A stretch of 64,000 nucleotides of DNA from Tritonibacter mobilis (lineage in GTDB: Bacteria; Pseudomonadota; Alphaproteobacteria; Rhodobacterales; Rhodobacteraceae), in contig NZ_LNWY01000024.1 in NCBI RefSeq assembly GCF_001681715.1, positions 62,001 through 126,000 of the forward strand, given 5' to 3'. The position numbers were made by a program, and so were the translations under genes. Shown here one piece after another: positions 7,973-16,446 of the stretch (positions are counted from its first letter, which is position 1; each line of letters begins with the position of its first letter). The notes under the pieces were generated by a model. It was given only the letters and a program-made list of their open reading frames with translations. It did not search any database and was not told the DNA's origin.

Positions 7973-8959
7973 TTAACTGTTCCCCAAAATCTCTGCCGCG
8001 ATCTCAAAGGAGCGCAGCCGCGCGTCGTGATCGTGAATCTGCCCGGTCAGGATCACCTCATCCGGCTGATAAGTTTCGATCAGTCGCGCAAGATCTCCGC
8101 GCACCGTCTCCTTTGATCCGACCGCCGATATGGTCAGCGCCTGATTGACCCCTGCCAGGATCTCCGGCGCCAACACATCCGCGATATCATCCACCGGTGC
8201 GGGCAGCTTGCCGGGCATGCCCAGACGCAGGCGGGCAAAAGCCTGCTGCATGGTGGTGCGCAGCCGCTCGCCCTCGGCATCATTCTCGGCGGCAAAGACG
8301 TTGATCGCGAGCATTGCATGGGGTTCGGCGAGGGTCGGCGAGGGGCGGAACTGGCGGCGATAAACATCAAAGGCCTGCTCCAACGCTTGCGGCGCAAAAT
8401 GCGAGGCGAACGCATAGGGCAGCCCCAAAGTCGCCGCAAGCTGCGCGCCGTAAAGGCTTGATCCCAGCATCCAGACCGGAACCTGAGTGTTCTCTCCGGG
8501 TATGGCGCGCAGATTGCTGCCTTCACGCTGCGGCCCGAAATAAGAGATCAATTCCTGTACGTCCTGCGGAAACCGATCTCCGGAGTCCTGCAACCCGCGT
8601 CGCATCGCACGCATCGCCGCCATATCGGTTCCCGGTGCACGCCCCAGACCGAGGTCGATCCTCGGTCCATGGATCTCGGCCAATGTGCCAAAGGCCTCTG
8701 CCACCATGTAAGGCGCGTGATTGGGCAGCATGATACCCCCCGCTCCGATGCGCATGGTGGAGGTCGCCTGCGCGATATGGCCGATCATCACCGCCGTTGC
8801 GGCGCTGGCGATACCGGGCATATTGTGATGCTCCGCCAACCAGTAGCGGTGATAGCCCCAACGCTCTGCGTGTTGGGCCAGATCGGCACTATTGGCAAGC
8901 GCCTGAGCGGTGGTGGACCCTTCTGGCACCGGGGCGAGGTCGAGGACGGAATAGCGCAT
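7973..8959 (-). CDS. LLM-class flavin-dependent oxidoreductase
   Basis: The 328-residue product is a luciferase-like monooxygenase (TIM barrel using FMN/F420-type flavins). Family features include the N-terminal [14 protein letters not shown] strand, [17 protein letters not shown] near residues 37-53, [20 protein letters not shown] near 72-91 and [12 protein letters not shown] near 100-111. These match the MsnO8/YhbW-like subgroup, which is found widely and mostly lacks known substrates. The next gene upstream on this strand is the M48 protease, 90 bases away. Substrate is unknown. Confidence 0.88.
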   Translation of the reverse strand: MRYSVLDLAPVPEGSTTAQALANSADLAQHAERWGYHRYWLAEHHNMPGIASAATAVMIGHIAQATSTMRIGAGGIMLPNHAPYMVAEAFGTLAEIHGPRIDLGLGRAPGTDMAAMRAMRRGLQDSGDRFPQDVQELISYFGPQREGSNLRAIPGENTQVPVWMLGSSLYGAQLAATLGLPYAFASHFAPQALEQAFDVYRRQFRPSPTLAEPHAMLAINVFAAENDAEGERLRTTMQQAFARLRLGMPGKLPAPVDDIADVLAPEILAGVNQALTISAVGSKETVRGDLARLIETYQPDEVILTGQIHDHDARLRSFEIAAEILGNS

Positions 8960-9049
8960 GAAAACCTTCTCCTTGCCGGAAGGTTTAGGTGGGGATGCCC
9001 TGTGAGCGGAACAAGGGGCAAGCGCGGAATTATTTATCCGGTCCGATTG

Positions 9050-9736
9050 TCAGGCGTTGGTCCATTTGCCTTCGAGACGTTCAAGCGCGGCAATGCGCTC
9101 ATCCGTCTTGGGGTGGCTCATGAGCCATGCAGGGGCCATGCCCGCGCGGGAGTTGGTGAGTTCTTCCAGCTTGCGAAAGAGGCTCTTTTGCGGCTCCACA
9201 CCGATCCCGGCCTTGGTCAGAAGGGCGGCCGCATACTCGTCGGCCTCGTATTCATCGCCGCGCGACAGGCGCGCCGCCAGAAGGCTGGTAAGAACACCCG
9301 CAATCCACGGACCGACAAAGGGAATATAGCGCCCTATTACCATCATCAGCACTGTGCGCAGCGCGTTTTGGCCAGAAAAATCGATCATCCGTTTCTTGGC
9401 GTGCCCCAGTGCCACGTGGCCCAGCTCATGCGCGATAACGCTTGTCAGCTCCGCATCCGTGACCTCGCCGTTCTGAAACTTGCGATAAAATCCACGGGTG
9501 ATGAAGATGCGCCCATCGGGGGCGGCAAGACCGTTCACCGGGTCGATCTCATAGATGTAGACCGGGATACGCGGCAGTTCCAGCGCGGCGGCAAGCCGGT
9601 CGGTCATACGTTTGAGATGCGGATCGGCCAGCTCGCTCGAGCGGGCATCAAGTTCGCGGTGGGTGCGCCAAACGGACAGGCGGTACATCACCAGCCCGTA
9701 GATCACCGCCAAAAGGATGGGAGTCAGTCTCAGCAT
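9050..9736 (-). CDS. M48-family membrane metalloprotease
   Basis: With the start at ATG 9736 the product is 228 residues. It has an N-terminal membrane anchor (MLRLTPILLAVIYGLVMYRL), the zinc site HELGH at about residues 103-107, and the third ligand Glu in GDEYEADEYAA near 163. A hydrophobic segment (VLMMVIGRYIPFVGPWIAGVLTSLLAA) lies between them, as in HtpX-like M48 peptidases, which degrade damaged membrane or periplasmic proteins. A longer in-frame reading up to 9973 is non-native: it has a Pro/Thr-rich composition, precedes the membrane anchor and overlaps the divergent BNR gene. Typical HtpX is about 280-300 residues, so this is a short relative. Confidence 0.88.
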   Translation of the reverse strand: MLRLTPILLAVIYGLVMYRLSVWRTHRELDARSSELADPHLKRMTDRLAAALELPRIPVYIYEIDPVNGLAAPDGRIFITRGFYRKFQNGEVTDAELTSVIAHELGHVALGHAKKRMIDFSGQNALRTVLMMVIGRYIPFVGPWIAGVLTSLLAARLSRGDEYEADEYAAALLTKAGIGVEPQKSLFRKLEELTNSRAGMAPAWLMSHPKTDERIAALERLEGKWTNA

Positions 9737-9854
9737 GAACCTGATATGGGCGGGTTTCGGCTCTGCGGCAAGCGGTTCGCGCAATTTTAAAGGGGCCGTG
9801 TGCCAGCGCCATGTTACCTTAGGGCATATTTCTGGCGATACGGGAGGGGGAAGC

Positions 9855-11012
9855 ATGGATGGCACGGTCACGGTACTGGTGGGCACGACCAAGGGCGCGT
9901 TTCTGATCGACGGGGGCAGGGATCGGACCGGGTGGCGCGTGCGCGGCCCCTTCTGTGAGGGCTGGCCGATCAACCATGTGGTCGGCGATGCCGAGAGCGG
10001 GACGATCTGGGCTGGCGGCGGCAGCGAGTGGAATGGGGCCGGGATCTGGCGCTCATCGGATCAAGGCGAAAGCTGGCAGGTCACGCGCCTTACTCGAGGT
10101 ACCACTGATGACTGGGCCGAGAATGATCCCGATTTTGCGGCAATGATCGGCTATGAACCCGTCGAGCTGCCCTTTGGCAGTGACTTCCAGCAGATCTGGT
10201 CCATCGGGATCGGGCAGGGGGTGCTTTATGCGGGCACGAAACCTGCATCCTTGTTGCAAAGCCGCGATGGCGGCGAGAGCTGGACGCGTGTTGACGGGCT
10301 GAGCCATCATCCCTCGGCAGACAGCTGGAATCCGGGCGCGGCGGGGCTGGTGCTGCACACGATCCTGACCGACCGGGAGCGCCCGTCGCACCTGTGGTGC
10401 GGGATTTCGGCTGCCGGTGTTTTTGCCAGCGAGGACGGCGGTGAGACTTGGGAACGGCGCAACCGGATGTCCAATGCGGAAAGTTGCGCGCATCACGACC
10501 ACCCCGCAGCGCCGCGCGATGGCGAGACCGGGCATTGCGTTCATAACATGGTGCGCGCTCCGGGAGATAATGATCTGATCTATCAGCAAAACCACCATGG
10601 GGTCTGGAAGTCGCGCGATGGTGGCCGCAGTTGGGACGACATCAACGCGGGCCTGCCTTCGACCTTTGGGTTTCCCATCCATGTGCACCCCCGCGACCCG
10701 GACACGATCTGGACGCTGCCATTGAATGGCGACATGCTTGGGCGGTTTCCTCCAGATGCGGCGGCAGCGGTCTGGCGCTCGCGCGATGGGGGCGAGAGCT
10801 GGCAGGCGTGTCGTGACGGGTTGCCGCAGGAGGGGTGTTTCTTCACCGTGCTGCGTCAGGCCATGGCAGGCGATCGGCGTGATCCGGCAGGGGTCTATTT
10901 CGGCACCAATTCTGGATCGGTCTTTGCCAGTTTCAACGAAGGCGACCAATGGCTGGAGATTGCACGCCACCTGCCCACGATCCTGTCGGTTGAGGTGCTG
11001 GACCGCAGCTGA
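9855..11012 (+). CDS. BNR/Asp-box repeat protein, sialidase-like beta-propeller
   Basis: Start ATG 9855 follows the purine-rich GGGAGGGGGAAGC. The 385-residue product carries at least five Asp-box repeats: SSDQGESWQ near residue 70, SRDGGESWT near 137, SEDGGETWE near 193, SRDGGRSWD near 253 and SRDGGESWQ near 309. These predict a six- or seven-bladed propeller as in exo-sialidases and VPS10/photosystem-assembly proteins. There is no signal peptide, so it should act in the cytoplasm, and the sialidase Arg triad cannot be assigned by eye. Actual glycosidase activity is doubtful. It is divergent from the M48 gene, with 118 bases between them. Confidence 0.82.
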   Translation: MDGTVTVLVGTTKGAFLIDGGRDRTGWRVRGPFCEGWPINHVVGDAESGTIWAGGGSEWNGAGIWRSSDQGESWQVTRLTRGTTDDWAENDPDFAAMIGYEPVELPFGSDFQQIWSIGIGQGVLYAGTKPASLLQSRDGGESWTRVDGLSHHPSADSWNPGAAGLVLHTILTDRERPSHLWCGISAAGVFASEDGGETWERRNRMSNAESCAHHDHPAAPRDGETGHCVHNMVRAPGDNDLIYQQNHHGVWKSRDGGRSWDDINAGLPSTFGFPIHVHPRDPDTIWTLPLNGDMLGRFPPDAAAAVWRSRDGGESWQACRDGLPQEGCFFTVLRQAMAGDRRDPAGVYFGTNSGSVFASFNEGDQWLEIARHLPTILSVEVLDRS

Positions 11013-11047
11013 GCCGGGTGCGGCCAGTGAAACAGGGGAGGTATTGC

Positions 11048-11161
11048 GCTTTGCTTTGCAAATCGCGCTGGGGCGGCGGCCGCGCCTTCGGCGCGGCCGC
11101 CGCCCGGCCCAACGCTTTTGATGCAGGCTTTGCCTGTGTTGAAAGGGGCGGGAGCCTCCCC
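11048..11161. repeat. Family A intergenic palindromic repeat, copy A1
   Basis: The copy has a TTTGC/GCAAA hairpin (11050-11062), then a perfect 16-bp stem GGGCGGCGGCCGCGCC (11071-11086) with a 3-base loop. The core CGGCCCAACGCTTTTG (11105-11120), a CAGGC/GCCTG hairpin and the end GAAAGGGGCGGGAG follow. Core and end are shared with copy A5 at 48.3 kb. It lies after the BNR gene in a 237-base gap. Confidence 0.75.
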
Positions 11162-11249
11162 GATCACCTAATGCGCCGCGACATTTGTTCCTATAGCGCC
11201 CTTGCCGGGGCCGGTGTTCACTGCTGTTGACTGAGCAGGAGTTGACCCG

Positions 11250-11615
11250 ATGAATGTCTTCTTATTGAGCGCGGCGGCGTTGGCTGCAGTCTGGACCTTG
11301 GTGCATGGGATCATCGGGGGACGGCAATGTGCGCGGCCCCTTGCTGCGGATCAGCAGCTCATCCCGGTCGTGCGTGAAACGGTTCTTTTGTGCTGGCATC
11401 TGGTGACCGGAGCATTGGCGCTGATGGCGCTGTTTTTATGTCTCGGTGCGTTTGGGCGCACGGACATGGCGCTGGCGGGGATACTGCTGGCAGCGGTGAG
11501 CGCGGGCATTGGCATCGCAGTGCCGCCCTTGCGCGGGGTGTCCTATGGAGTTTTGCCGCAGGGGTGGCTTTTTGTGCCGGTGGTCCTGTTGGGGGCGTGG
11601 GGGCTCTGGGGATAG
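11250..11615 (+). CDS. Small four-helix membrane protein of unknown function
   Basis: This 121-residue, very hydrophobic protein has predicted helices near residues 1-22 (MNVFLLSAAALAAVWTLVHG), 45-69 (a segment with ALALMALFLCLGAF), 75-95 (LAGILLAAVSAGIGIAVPP) and 104-121 (WLFVPVVLLGAWGLWG). GAGTTGACCCG gives a possible ribosome site (GGAG) before the ATG. It is not linked to a recognisable operon and I do not know the family. The next gene is convergent. Confidence 0.7.
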   Translation: MNVFLLSAAALAAVWTLVHGIIGGRQCARPLAADQQLIPVVRETVLLCWHLVTGALALMALFLCLGAFGRTDMALAGILLAAVSAGIGIAVPPLRGVSYGVLPQGWLFVPVVLLGAWGLWG

Positions 11616-11655
11616 TATTGGCCCTGTGCCCTAAGGTATGTGGCAGCAAAGCTGA

Positions 11656-11691
11656 CCTATTGTTTCGTGCGCGAAACATTGGGGAAATAGG
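11656..11691. terminator. Hairpin between convergent genes
   Basis: TGTTTCG-TGCG-CGAAACA (11661-11678) is a perfect stem, extended at its base by CCTATT/AATAGG across an asymmetric bulge. It lies 40 bases past the small membrane protein gene. GATACTTTTTG follows, giving a plausible terminator. Confidence 0.5.
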
Positions 11692-11797
11692 GCTGATACT
11701 TTTTGTGGGTCAGTAAAGTAAGCGCTCCCCTAAATGCGGGTTGCGATCTGAGAGAGCGTAGCCTTTACAATGTGTTAAGGTGCGTATCTCACGTCCT

Positions 11798-12982
11798 TTA
11801 ACGTGTCAGTTCCCGCATACCGCGTTCCAGCCCATCGAGGGTCATCGGCACCATGCGATCCTCAAAAATCTCGCGGATCATCTGGATGGAATGAGTGTAT
11901 TCCCAGTATTTCTCCGGCACCGGATTGATCCAAAGATGCGAGCTCCACTGCGCACGGGCGCGCTCCAGCCAGACCTGACCGGCCTCCTTGTTCCAGTGCT
12001 CATTTGCCCCGCCGGGATAGGCGATCTCATAGGGTGACATCGACGCATCACCGACAAAAATACATTTGTAATCCGGTCCATAGGTCCGCAGCACCTCATG
12101 GGTTAGCGTCTGCGCATCCCAGCGGCGGCGATTGTCGCGCCACACACCCTCGTAGAGGCAATTGTGGAAATAATAGTATTCCAGATGCTTGAACTCGCTG
12201 CGGGCCGCGGAGAACAATTCCTCCACCAGCTTGATATGCGGATCCATCGACCCGCCCACATCGAGAAACAACAAGACCTTTGCGGCATTGTGGCGCTCGG
12301 GCCGGGTTTTCACATCGAGATAGCCGTTTTCTGCCGTGGCGCGAATGGTGCCGTCGAGGTCCAACTCTTCGCGCGCGCCCTCGCGGACCCAGCGGCGCAG
12401 GCGCTTGAGCGCCACTTTGATGTTGCGCGTGCCCAGCTCAACATCGCCGTCTAAGTTCTTGAACTCACGCTTATCCCAGACCTTGACCGCACGCTGGTGG
12501 CGGCTTTCCTTCTGGCCGATGCGCACGCCTTCGGGGTTGTAGCCATAGGCGCCAAAGGGCGAAGTTCCGGCAGTGCCGATCCATTTGTTGCCCCCCTGAT
12601 GGCGGCCTTGTTGTTCTTTCAGGCGTTCTTTCAGGCTGTCCATCAGCTTGTCAAAGCCACCCAGAGCCTCAATCTCGGCGCGTTCCTCGGCCGAGAGATG
12701 TTTCTCCGCCATCTTGCGCAGCCACTCCTCGGGAATGTCCACGGCCTCCATCACCGCAGAGGCGGGGATCTGGTCGAGACCTTCGAAGGTGGCGGCAAAG
12801 GCGCGGTCGAATTTGTCGAGGTTGCGCTCGTCTTTGACCATCACCGCGCGGGCGAGATAGTAAAACGCCTCCACGTCATAGGTGGCCAGACCCGCTTTGA
12901 GCCCTTCCAGAAACGCAAGATATTCGCGCAATGAGACCGGAACGGCGGCGGCGCGCAGGTTCTCAAAGAAGGGCTGAAACAT
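11798..12982 (-). CDS. VWA-domain protein, CoxE-like
   Basis: Start ATG 12982 has GGAG seven bases upstream, and the product is 394 residues. The N-terminal half is helical and charged (SLREYLAFLEGL, EERAEIEALGGFDKLMDSLK). The C-terminal half is a von Willebrand A domain whose metal-site loop reads LLFLDVGGSMD near residues 236-246. The first Ser of the usual DxSxS is Gly here. WINPVPEKYW and DGLERGMREL near the end are typical of the CoxE-like group, which works with MoxR-type AAA+ ATPases to insert metals or remodel proteins. The partner ATPase is encoded three genes upstream on the same strand. An in-frame extension to 13363 overlaps two other genes and is rejected. Confidence 0.9.
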   Translation of the reverse strand: MFQPFFENLRAAAVPVSLREYLAFLEGLKAGLATYDVEAFYYLARAVMVKDERNLDKFDRAFAATFEGLDQIPASAVMEAVDIPEEWLRKMAEKHLSAEERAEIEALGGFDKLMDSLKERLKEQQGRHQGGNKWIGTAGTSPFGAYGYNPEGVRIGQKESRHQRAVKVWDKREFKNLDGDVELGTRNIKVALKRLRRWVREGAREELDLDGTIRATAENGYLDVKTRPERHNAAKVLLFLDVGGSMDPHIKLVEELFSAARSEFKHLEYYYFHNCLYEGVWRDNRRRWDAQTLTHEVLRTYGPDYKCIFVGDASMSPYEIAYPGGANEHWNKEAGQVWLERARAQWSSHLWINPVPEKYWEYTHSIQMIREIFEDRMVPMTLDGLERGMRELTR

Positions 12983-13002
12983 GAGGTCTCCGTTGTTTTG
13001 GG

Positions 13003-13257
13003 TCAGACCAGCATGCGGTGGGTGATGATGGTGCCGAACAGGCCAAGGATACCAAATATCATGCCATAGACAGCCCCGTATTGCAGCATATCGGCGAGAT
13101 TGCCGCCACGTTTGCGGGCCTTGAAGGCGCCAAGGGCTGCACCGAAGAACAGGGCGATGATGACGATCATAAGAAACAGGTCCAGAGTTCGGGGTGTTCT
13201 GGCCAGCGGCAGCGCCGGGATGGCTGGAACGACCGTTTGGGGGTCTTTGGCCTGCAT
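13003..13257 (-). CDS. Small two-helix membrane protein
   Basis: The 84-residue product has a Pro/Ala-rich start (MQAKDPQTVVPAIPALPLA), a first membrane helix near 26-46 (LDLFLMIVIIALFFGAALGA), the basic loop FKARKRGGN and a second helix near 60-80 (YGAVYGMIFGILGLFGTII). It sits 20 bases before the VWA gene and directly after the DUF2927 gene, so it is part of this minus-strand cluster. An alternative TTG start at 13284, just past the DUF2927 stop, would add nine residues. No function is known to me; it may anchor the VWA/ATPase system. Confidence 0.75.
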   Translation of the reverse strand: MQAKDPQTVVPAIPALPLARTPRTLDLFLMIVIIALFFGAALGAFKARKRGGNLADMLQYGAVYGMIFGILGLFGTIITHRMLV

Positions 13258-13286
13258 ATAGCCCGGCTTTGGACCGGGTGCCAAGG

Positions 13287-14714
13287 TCAGCGATGCGCGG
13301 ATGGGTCTGCTGCGGCAACCTCGCGCAGGGGCTGGGTCGGCAGAGCATCGACACCATTGCCATAAAGCGCCCAGCCTGCGCTCTCTGATCTAAGGGCGGC
13401 GGCGGTGCGTTTGTCGCCGCGGCTCTCGGCGATATGGGCCTTGAGCGACAAAAGTGTCGCCATCTGAGCCGCGTTCTGACTGGTTTGTGCGGCCGCGTAG
13501 GCGGCGTCGATCAACTGTTCCGCCCGTGCGGTGTTTCCGGCGCGCAAGGCGTAGGCCGCAAGGCGCGATTGGTTCAATGCGCGGTGCGGCGCGGTGTCCG
13601 GACCGGAGCCGAGGTAGTTCAGAGCGGTGCGAAAATGCGCTTCGGCCTGTTCCGGGGCGGTGGCTTGCAGGCTGCGCCCGATCAGGAAATGCCCAAAGGC
13701 GCGGCGATGGTCCTGCCAACCTTGTTCACGCGCGATTTGCGCGGCAGTGTTTGCGGCGCGGGCCCGTTGGGCGCGGTTGGCAAATCCCCCCAAGGCGGTT
13801 TCCACCGCTGCAATCCATGCACGCGGCGTTGCGGGCAATGGGGCCGAGCGCTGGTGCTGTCCCGCAGGATTGAGCCGCGCAAGGATCGCGGGCAGGCGGG
13901 CGGCGACATCCGCGCGGCGCATTCCGGTTTTTAGGGCCGGATCATAGGTCGCGCGCAACATCAGCATGTCAAACCCGGTCAGCACCGCATGGACATTGTC
14001 GTCGTTAAAGACCGAATCCGGCAGGCGATAGAGATCATTGAGCGGCCCAAGGGCCTGCGCCAGTTCCTCATGCAGGCAATCCCGCAGTTCCTGCGGGTTC
14101 ACATCATTGGGCACGAAGATTGCAAGCCGTTCGCGGCTGCGCAGGTTCTTCCAGTCGGTTTGAGGCTGGCGTCGGGTGCGGCGGTATTCCTCGATCGAGC
14201 TGACATTGGGCACCACAAAGCAGGCCGCGTGGGGCAAGAGACGCTGAATACGGTCGCGGCTGACGGCCTCGATTGTGATGGAGGCGGGCACGTCACTAGC
14301 GGGACGCAGGTTGATCCTGAGCCCGGCTTCATTGCGCAGGCGCAACAACAGCGCTTCCAGATCCGGGCGCAGGGTGGCGGGTGCTTTGCCGGTGATGGCG
14401 ACAGTTACAGGCGTTTCAAAGCGGGTGAAGACAGGCATCTCGGTGCCACCTTCCAGCCGGAAGCTCAGATCCAGAAAATCCCGCGCCATATCGGAGTTGG
14501 ACCGCTGCGGCGGCGATGCGGCGCGGGTCGGGAAGGTGCGAATGGGCGGCAGATCCATGGTCAGCGATGCGGATGCGCGCGACGGCGGCGTATCGGCGGG
14601 GCCACAGGCCACCACCAGCGCACAGCCCAAGAGCAGCGCTTTGGGAGTCAACGCGCCCCCTGCGCGCCGCTTACGCTGAGGCGCTCCGCTGAAGGAATAG
14701 AGTTTCAAATCCAC
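13287..14714 (-). CDS. DUF2927 lipoprotein with C-terminal TPR-like repeats
   Basis: From GTG 14714 the product is 475 residues. A hydrophobic segment ends in a lipobox (LLLGCALVVAC, Cys near residue 37), so it should be an exported lipoprotein. A domain at about 70-260 contains FLDLSFRLEGGTEMPVFTRF and CLHEELAQALGPLNDLYRLP, the latter resembling the HE..Q region of DUF2927 proteins, which are metalloprotease-like. The rest (about 300-460) is a string of Ala-rich helical repeats like TPRs (ALNYLGSGPDTAPHRALNQS onwards). The start is uncertain: an in-frame start further out at 14807 adds 31 residues. Function is unknown. Confidence 0.82.
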   Translation of the reverse strand: MDLKLYSFSGAPQRKRRAGGALTPKALLLGCALVVACGPADTPPSRASASLTMDLPPIRTFPTRAASPPQRSNSDMARDFLDLSFRLEGGTEMPVFTRFETPVTVAITGKAPATLRPDLEALLLRLRNEAGLRINLRPASDVPASITIEAVSRDRIQRLLPHAACFVVPNVSSIEEYRRTRRQPQTDWKNLRSRERLAIFVPNDVNPQELRDCLHEELAQALGPLNDLYRLPDSVFNDDNVHAVLTGFDMLMLRATYDPALKTGMRRADVAARLPAILARLNPAGQHQRSAPLPATPRAWIAAVETALGGFANRAQRARAANTAAQIAREQGWQDHRRAFGHFLIGRSLQATAPEQAEAHFRTALNYLGSGPDTAPHRALNQSRLAAYALRAGNTARAEQLIDAAYAAAQTSQNAAQMATLLSLKAHIAESRGDKRTAAALRSESAGWALYGNGVDALPTQPLREVAAADPSAHR

Positions 14715-14902
14715 ATTTCCGTTCCGCCTCACCAGCAACCGGGAGAGGTTCCCGGCGAAAACACTGAGTATGACTAAGAATTGGGCAAAAATTTGAAGGG
14801 ACCGCAAGTTCTGCCATCAAATGGCATCAGAGCGGTGGCGGGTGTCGTGAATTTACCGCAAGTGCAGCCTCTGCCGCGGATCGATTGGGAAAACCCGTGC
14901 GC

Positions 14903-15742
14903 TCAGCGACCGCGGCGGGCCATGAAGGCGAGGCGCTCAAACAGATGCACATCCTGTTCGTTCTTCAGGAGCGCGCCGTGGAGTTTCGGCAGTGCATTGG
15001 CACCATCCCGTTTCAGATCCTCGGGGCTCAGGTCTTCGGCAAGCAAGAGCTTCAGCCAGTCGATCACCTCTGAGGTGGAGGGTTTTTTCTTCAAGCCCTG
15101 GGTGTCGCGGATCTCGTAGAACTGCGTCAGCGCGGCGGACAGCAGGTCGGGCTTGATATTGGGGTGATGCACCTCGACGATCTTCTTCATCGTCTCGGCA
15201 TCGGGGAAGCGGATGTAGTGGAAAAAGCAGCGACGCAGGAAAGCGTCGGGCAGCTCTTTTTCATTGTTGGAGGTGATGATCATCACCGGGCGGTGCTTGG
15301 CCTTGATGGTTTCGCCAGTCTCGTAGACGTGAAACTCCATCTTATCAAGTTCTTGAAGCAGGTCGTTGGGGAACTCAATATCGGCCTTGTCGATCTCGTC
15401 GATGAGCAGCACGACCTTCTCGTCTGCCTCAAAGGCCTCCCAGAGCTTGCCTTTCTTGATGTAGTTTTTCACGTCATGGACGCGTTCCTCGCCCAATTGG
15501 CTGTCACGCAGACGTGAAACCGCATCATATTCATAAAGTCCCTGCTGCGCGCGGGTGGTGGATTTCACGTTCCACTCGATCATGCGCAACCCTAGGGCGT
15601 CTGCGATCTGTTTGGCGAGTTCGGTTTTGCCTGTGCCCGGCTCCCCCTTGACCAGTAAGGGGCGCTCCAGAGTGACGGCGGCATTGACTGCCACTTTCAG
15701 GTCTTCGGTTGCCACATAGTCCTTAGTGCCCTGAAATAACAT
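14903..15742 (-). CDS. MoxR-family AAA+ ATPase
   Basis: The start at ATG 15742 follows GGAGGGAGAGTTC, an excellent ribosome site. The 279-residue product is a single AAA+ module. Walker A is GEPGTGKT (33-40), Walker B is VVLLIDEIDKAD near 107-118, sensor 1 is MIITSNNEKELPDAFLRRC near 152-170 with an arginine-finger region, and a helical lid follows. MoxR-type ATPases act as chaperones that mature metal enzymes or complexes together with VWA proteins. The VWA gene lies downstream in the same minus-strand cluster, which supports that pairing. dksA is transcribed divergently. Confidence 0.92.
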   Translation of the reverse strand: MLFQGTKDYVATEDLKVAVNAAVTLERPLLVKGEPGTGKTELAKQIADALGLRMIEWNVKSTTRAQQGLYEYDAVSRLRDSQLGEERVHDVKNYIKKGKLWEAFEADEKVVLLIDEIDKADIEFPNDLLQELDKMEFHVYETGETIKAKHRPVMIITSNNEKELPDAFLRRCFFHYIRFPDAETMKKIVEVHHPNIKPDLLSAALTQFYEIRDTQGLKKKPSTSEVIDWLKLLLAEDLSPEDLKRDGANALPKLHGALLKNEQDVHLFERLAFMARRGR

Positions 15743-15929
15743 GAACTCTCCCTCCGGTTGCGCCACAGTATTGCCGAATTGGTATGCCAGGGTCCGGTAT
15801 AATCACAGCGCGCAACTATTGTGTAGTGACATTCGCGGCACTTGGGATTAAACGCTGCGGCATGGGGGAGCCAGGATGCTTGGAAAATTTGAAGAGACCA
15901 AGATTATGGGCCAGACCGAAGGAGCCGAA

Positions 15930-16352
15930 ATGAAGCAGGACGTGTTTCTGCCGGAGGACTATCGCCCGGCCGAAGACGAGCCGTTTATGAATGAACGGCA
16001 GATGGAGTATTTTCGTCGCAAGTTGTTGAATTGGAAAGCCGAGCTTTTGGATGAAAGCCGGGATACCATCGAGGGCCTGCAGGAAAACACCCGCAACATT
16101 CCAGACGTGGCAGATCGTGCAAGTGAAGAGACCGACCGGGCTCTTGAACTGCGCACACGCGACCGTCAGCGCAAGCTGGTGGCCAAGATCGACGCCGCGA
16201 TCCGCCGGATCGACGAGGGGGAATATGGCTATTGTGACGTGACCGGAGAGCCGATCTCTTTGAAACGTCTCGACGCCCGCCCGATTGCCACCATGAGCCT
16301 TGAGGCCCAGGAGCGGCATGAGCGGCGCGAAAAGGTCCATCGCGACGACTAA
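15930..16352 (+). CDS. dksA: RNA polymerase-binding regulator DksA
   Basis: DksA binds the RNA polymerase secondary channel and, with ppGpp, tunes rRNA and amino-acid promoters. The 140-residue product has the family's long coiled coil with the acidic tip DVADRASEETDRALELRTRDR near 59-79. The zinc-finger region keeps only one of four cysteines: YGYC (Cys101), with Thr, Ser and Ala where the others would be (DVTGEPISLKRLDARP). Single-Cys DksA is known from Rhodobacter relatives and is functional. I chose ATG 15930 because AAGGAGCCGAA precedes it; in-frame ATGs at 15876 and 15906 lack such a site. A textbook terminator follows. Confidence 0.95.
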   Translation: MKQDVFLPEDYRPAEDEPFMNERQMEYFRRKLLNWKAELLDESRDTIEGLQENTRNIPDVADRASEETDRALELRTRDRQRKLVAKIDAAIRRIDEGEYGYCDVTGEPISLKRLDARPIATMSLEAQERHERREKVHRDD

Positions 16353-16376
16353 AATTATAGTCATCCACAAGTTTAT

Positions 16377-16409
16377 AAAGCGCCGGGTCTTTTGCTCCGG
16401 CGCTTTTTT
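16377..16409 (+). terminator. Rho-independent terminator of dksA
   Basis: AAAGCGCCGG and CCGGCGCTTT form a 10-bp stem with a 10-base loop, followed by a run of T. It starts 24 bases past the dksA stop and is the clearest intrinsic terminator in the window. Confidence 0.92.
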
Positions 16410-16446
16410 GTTATGAGCTTGCGTTCAGCAAGCAGGCATTGGGTGC

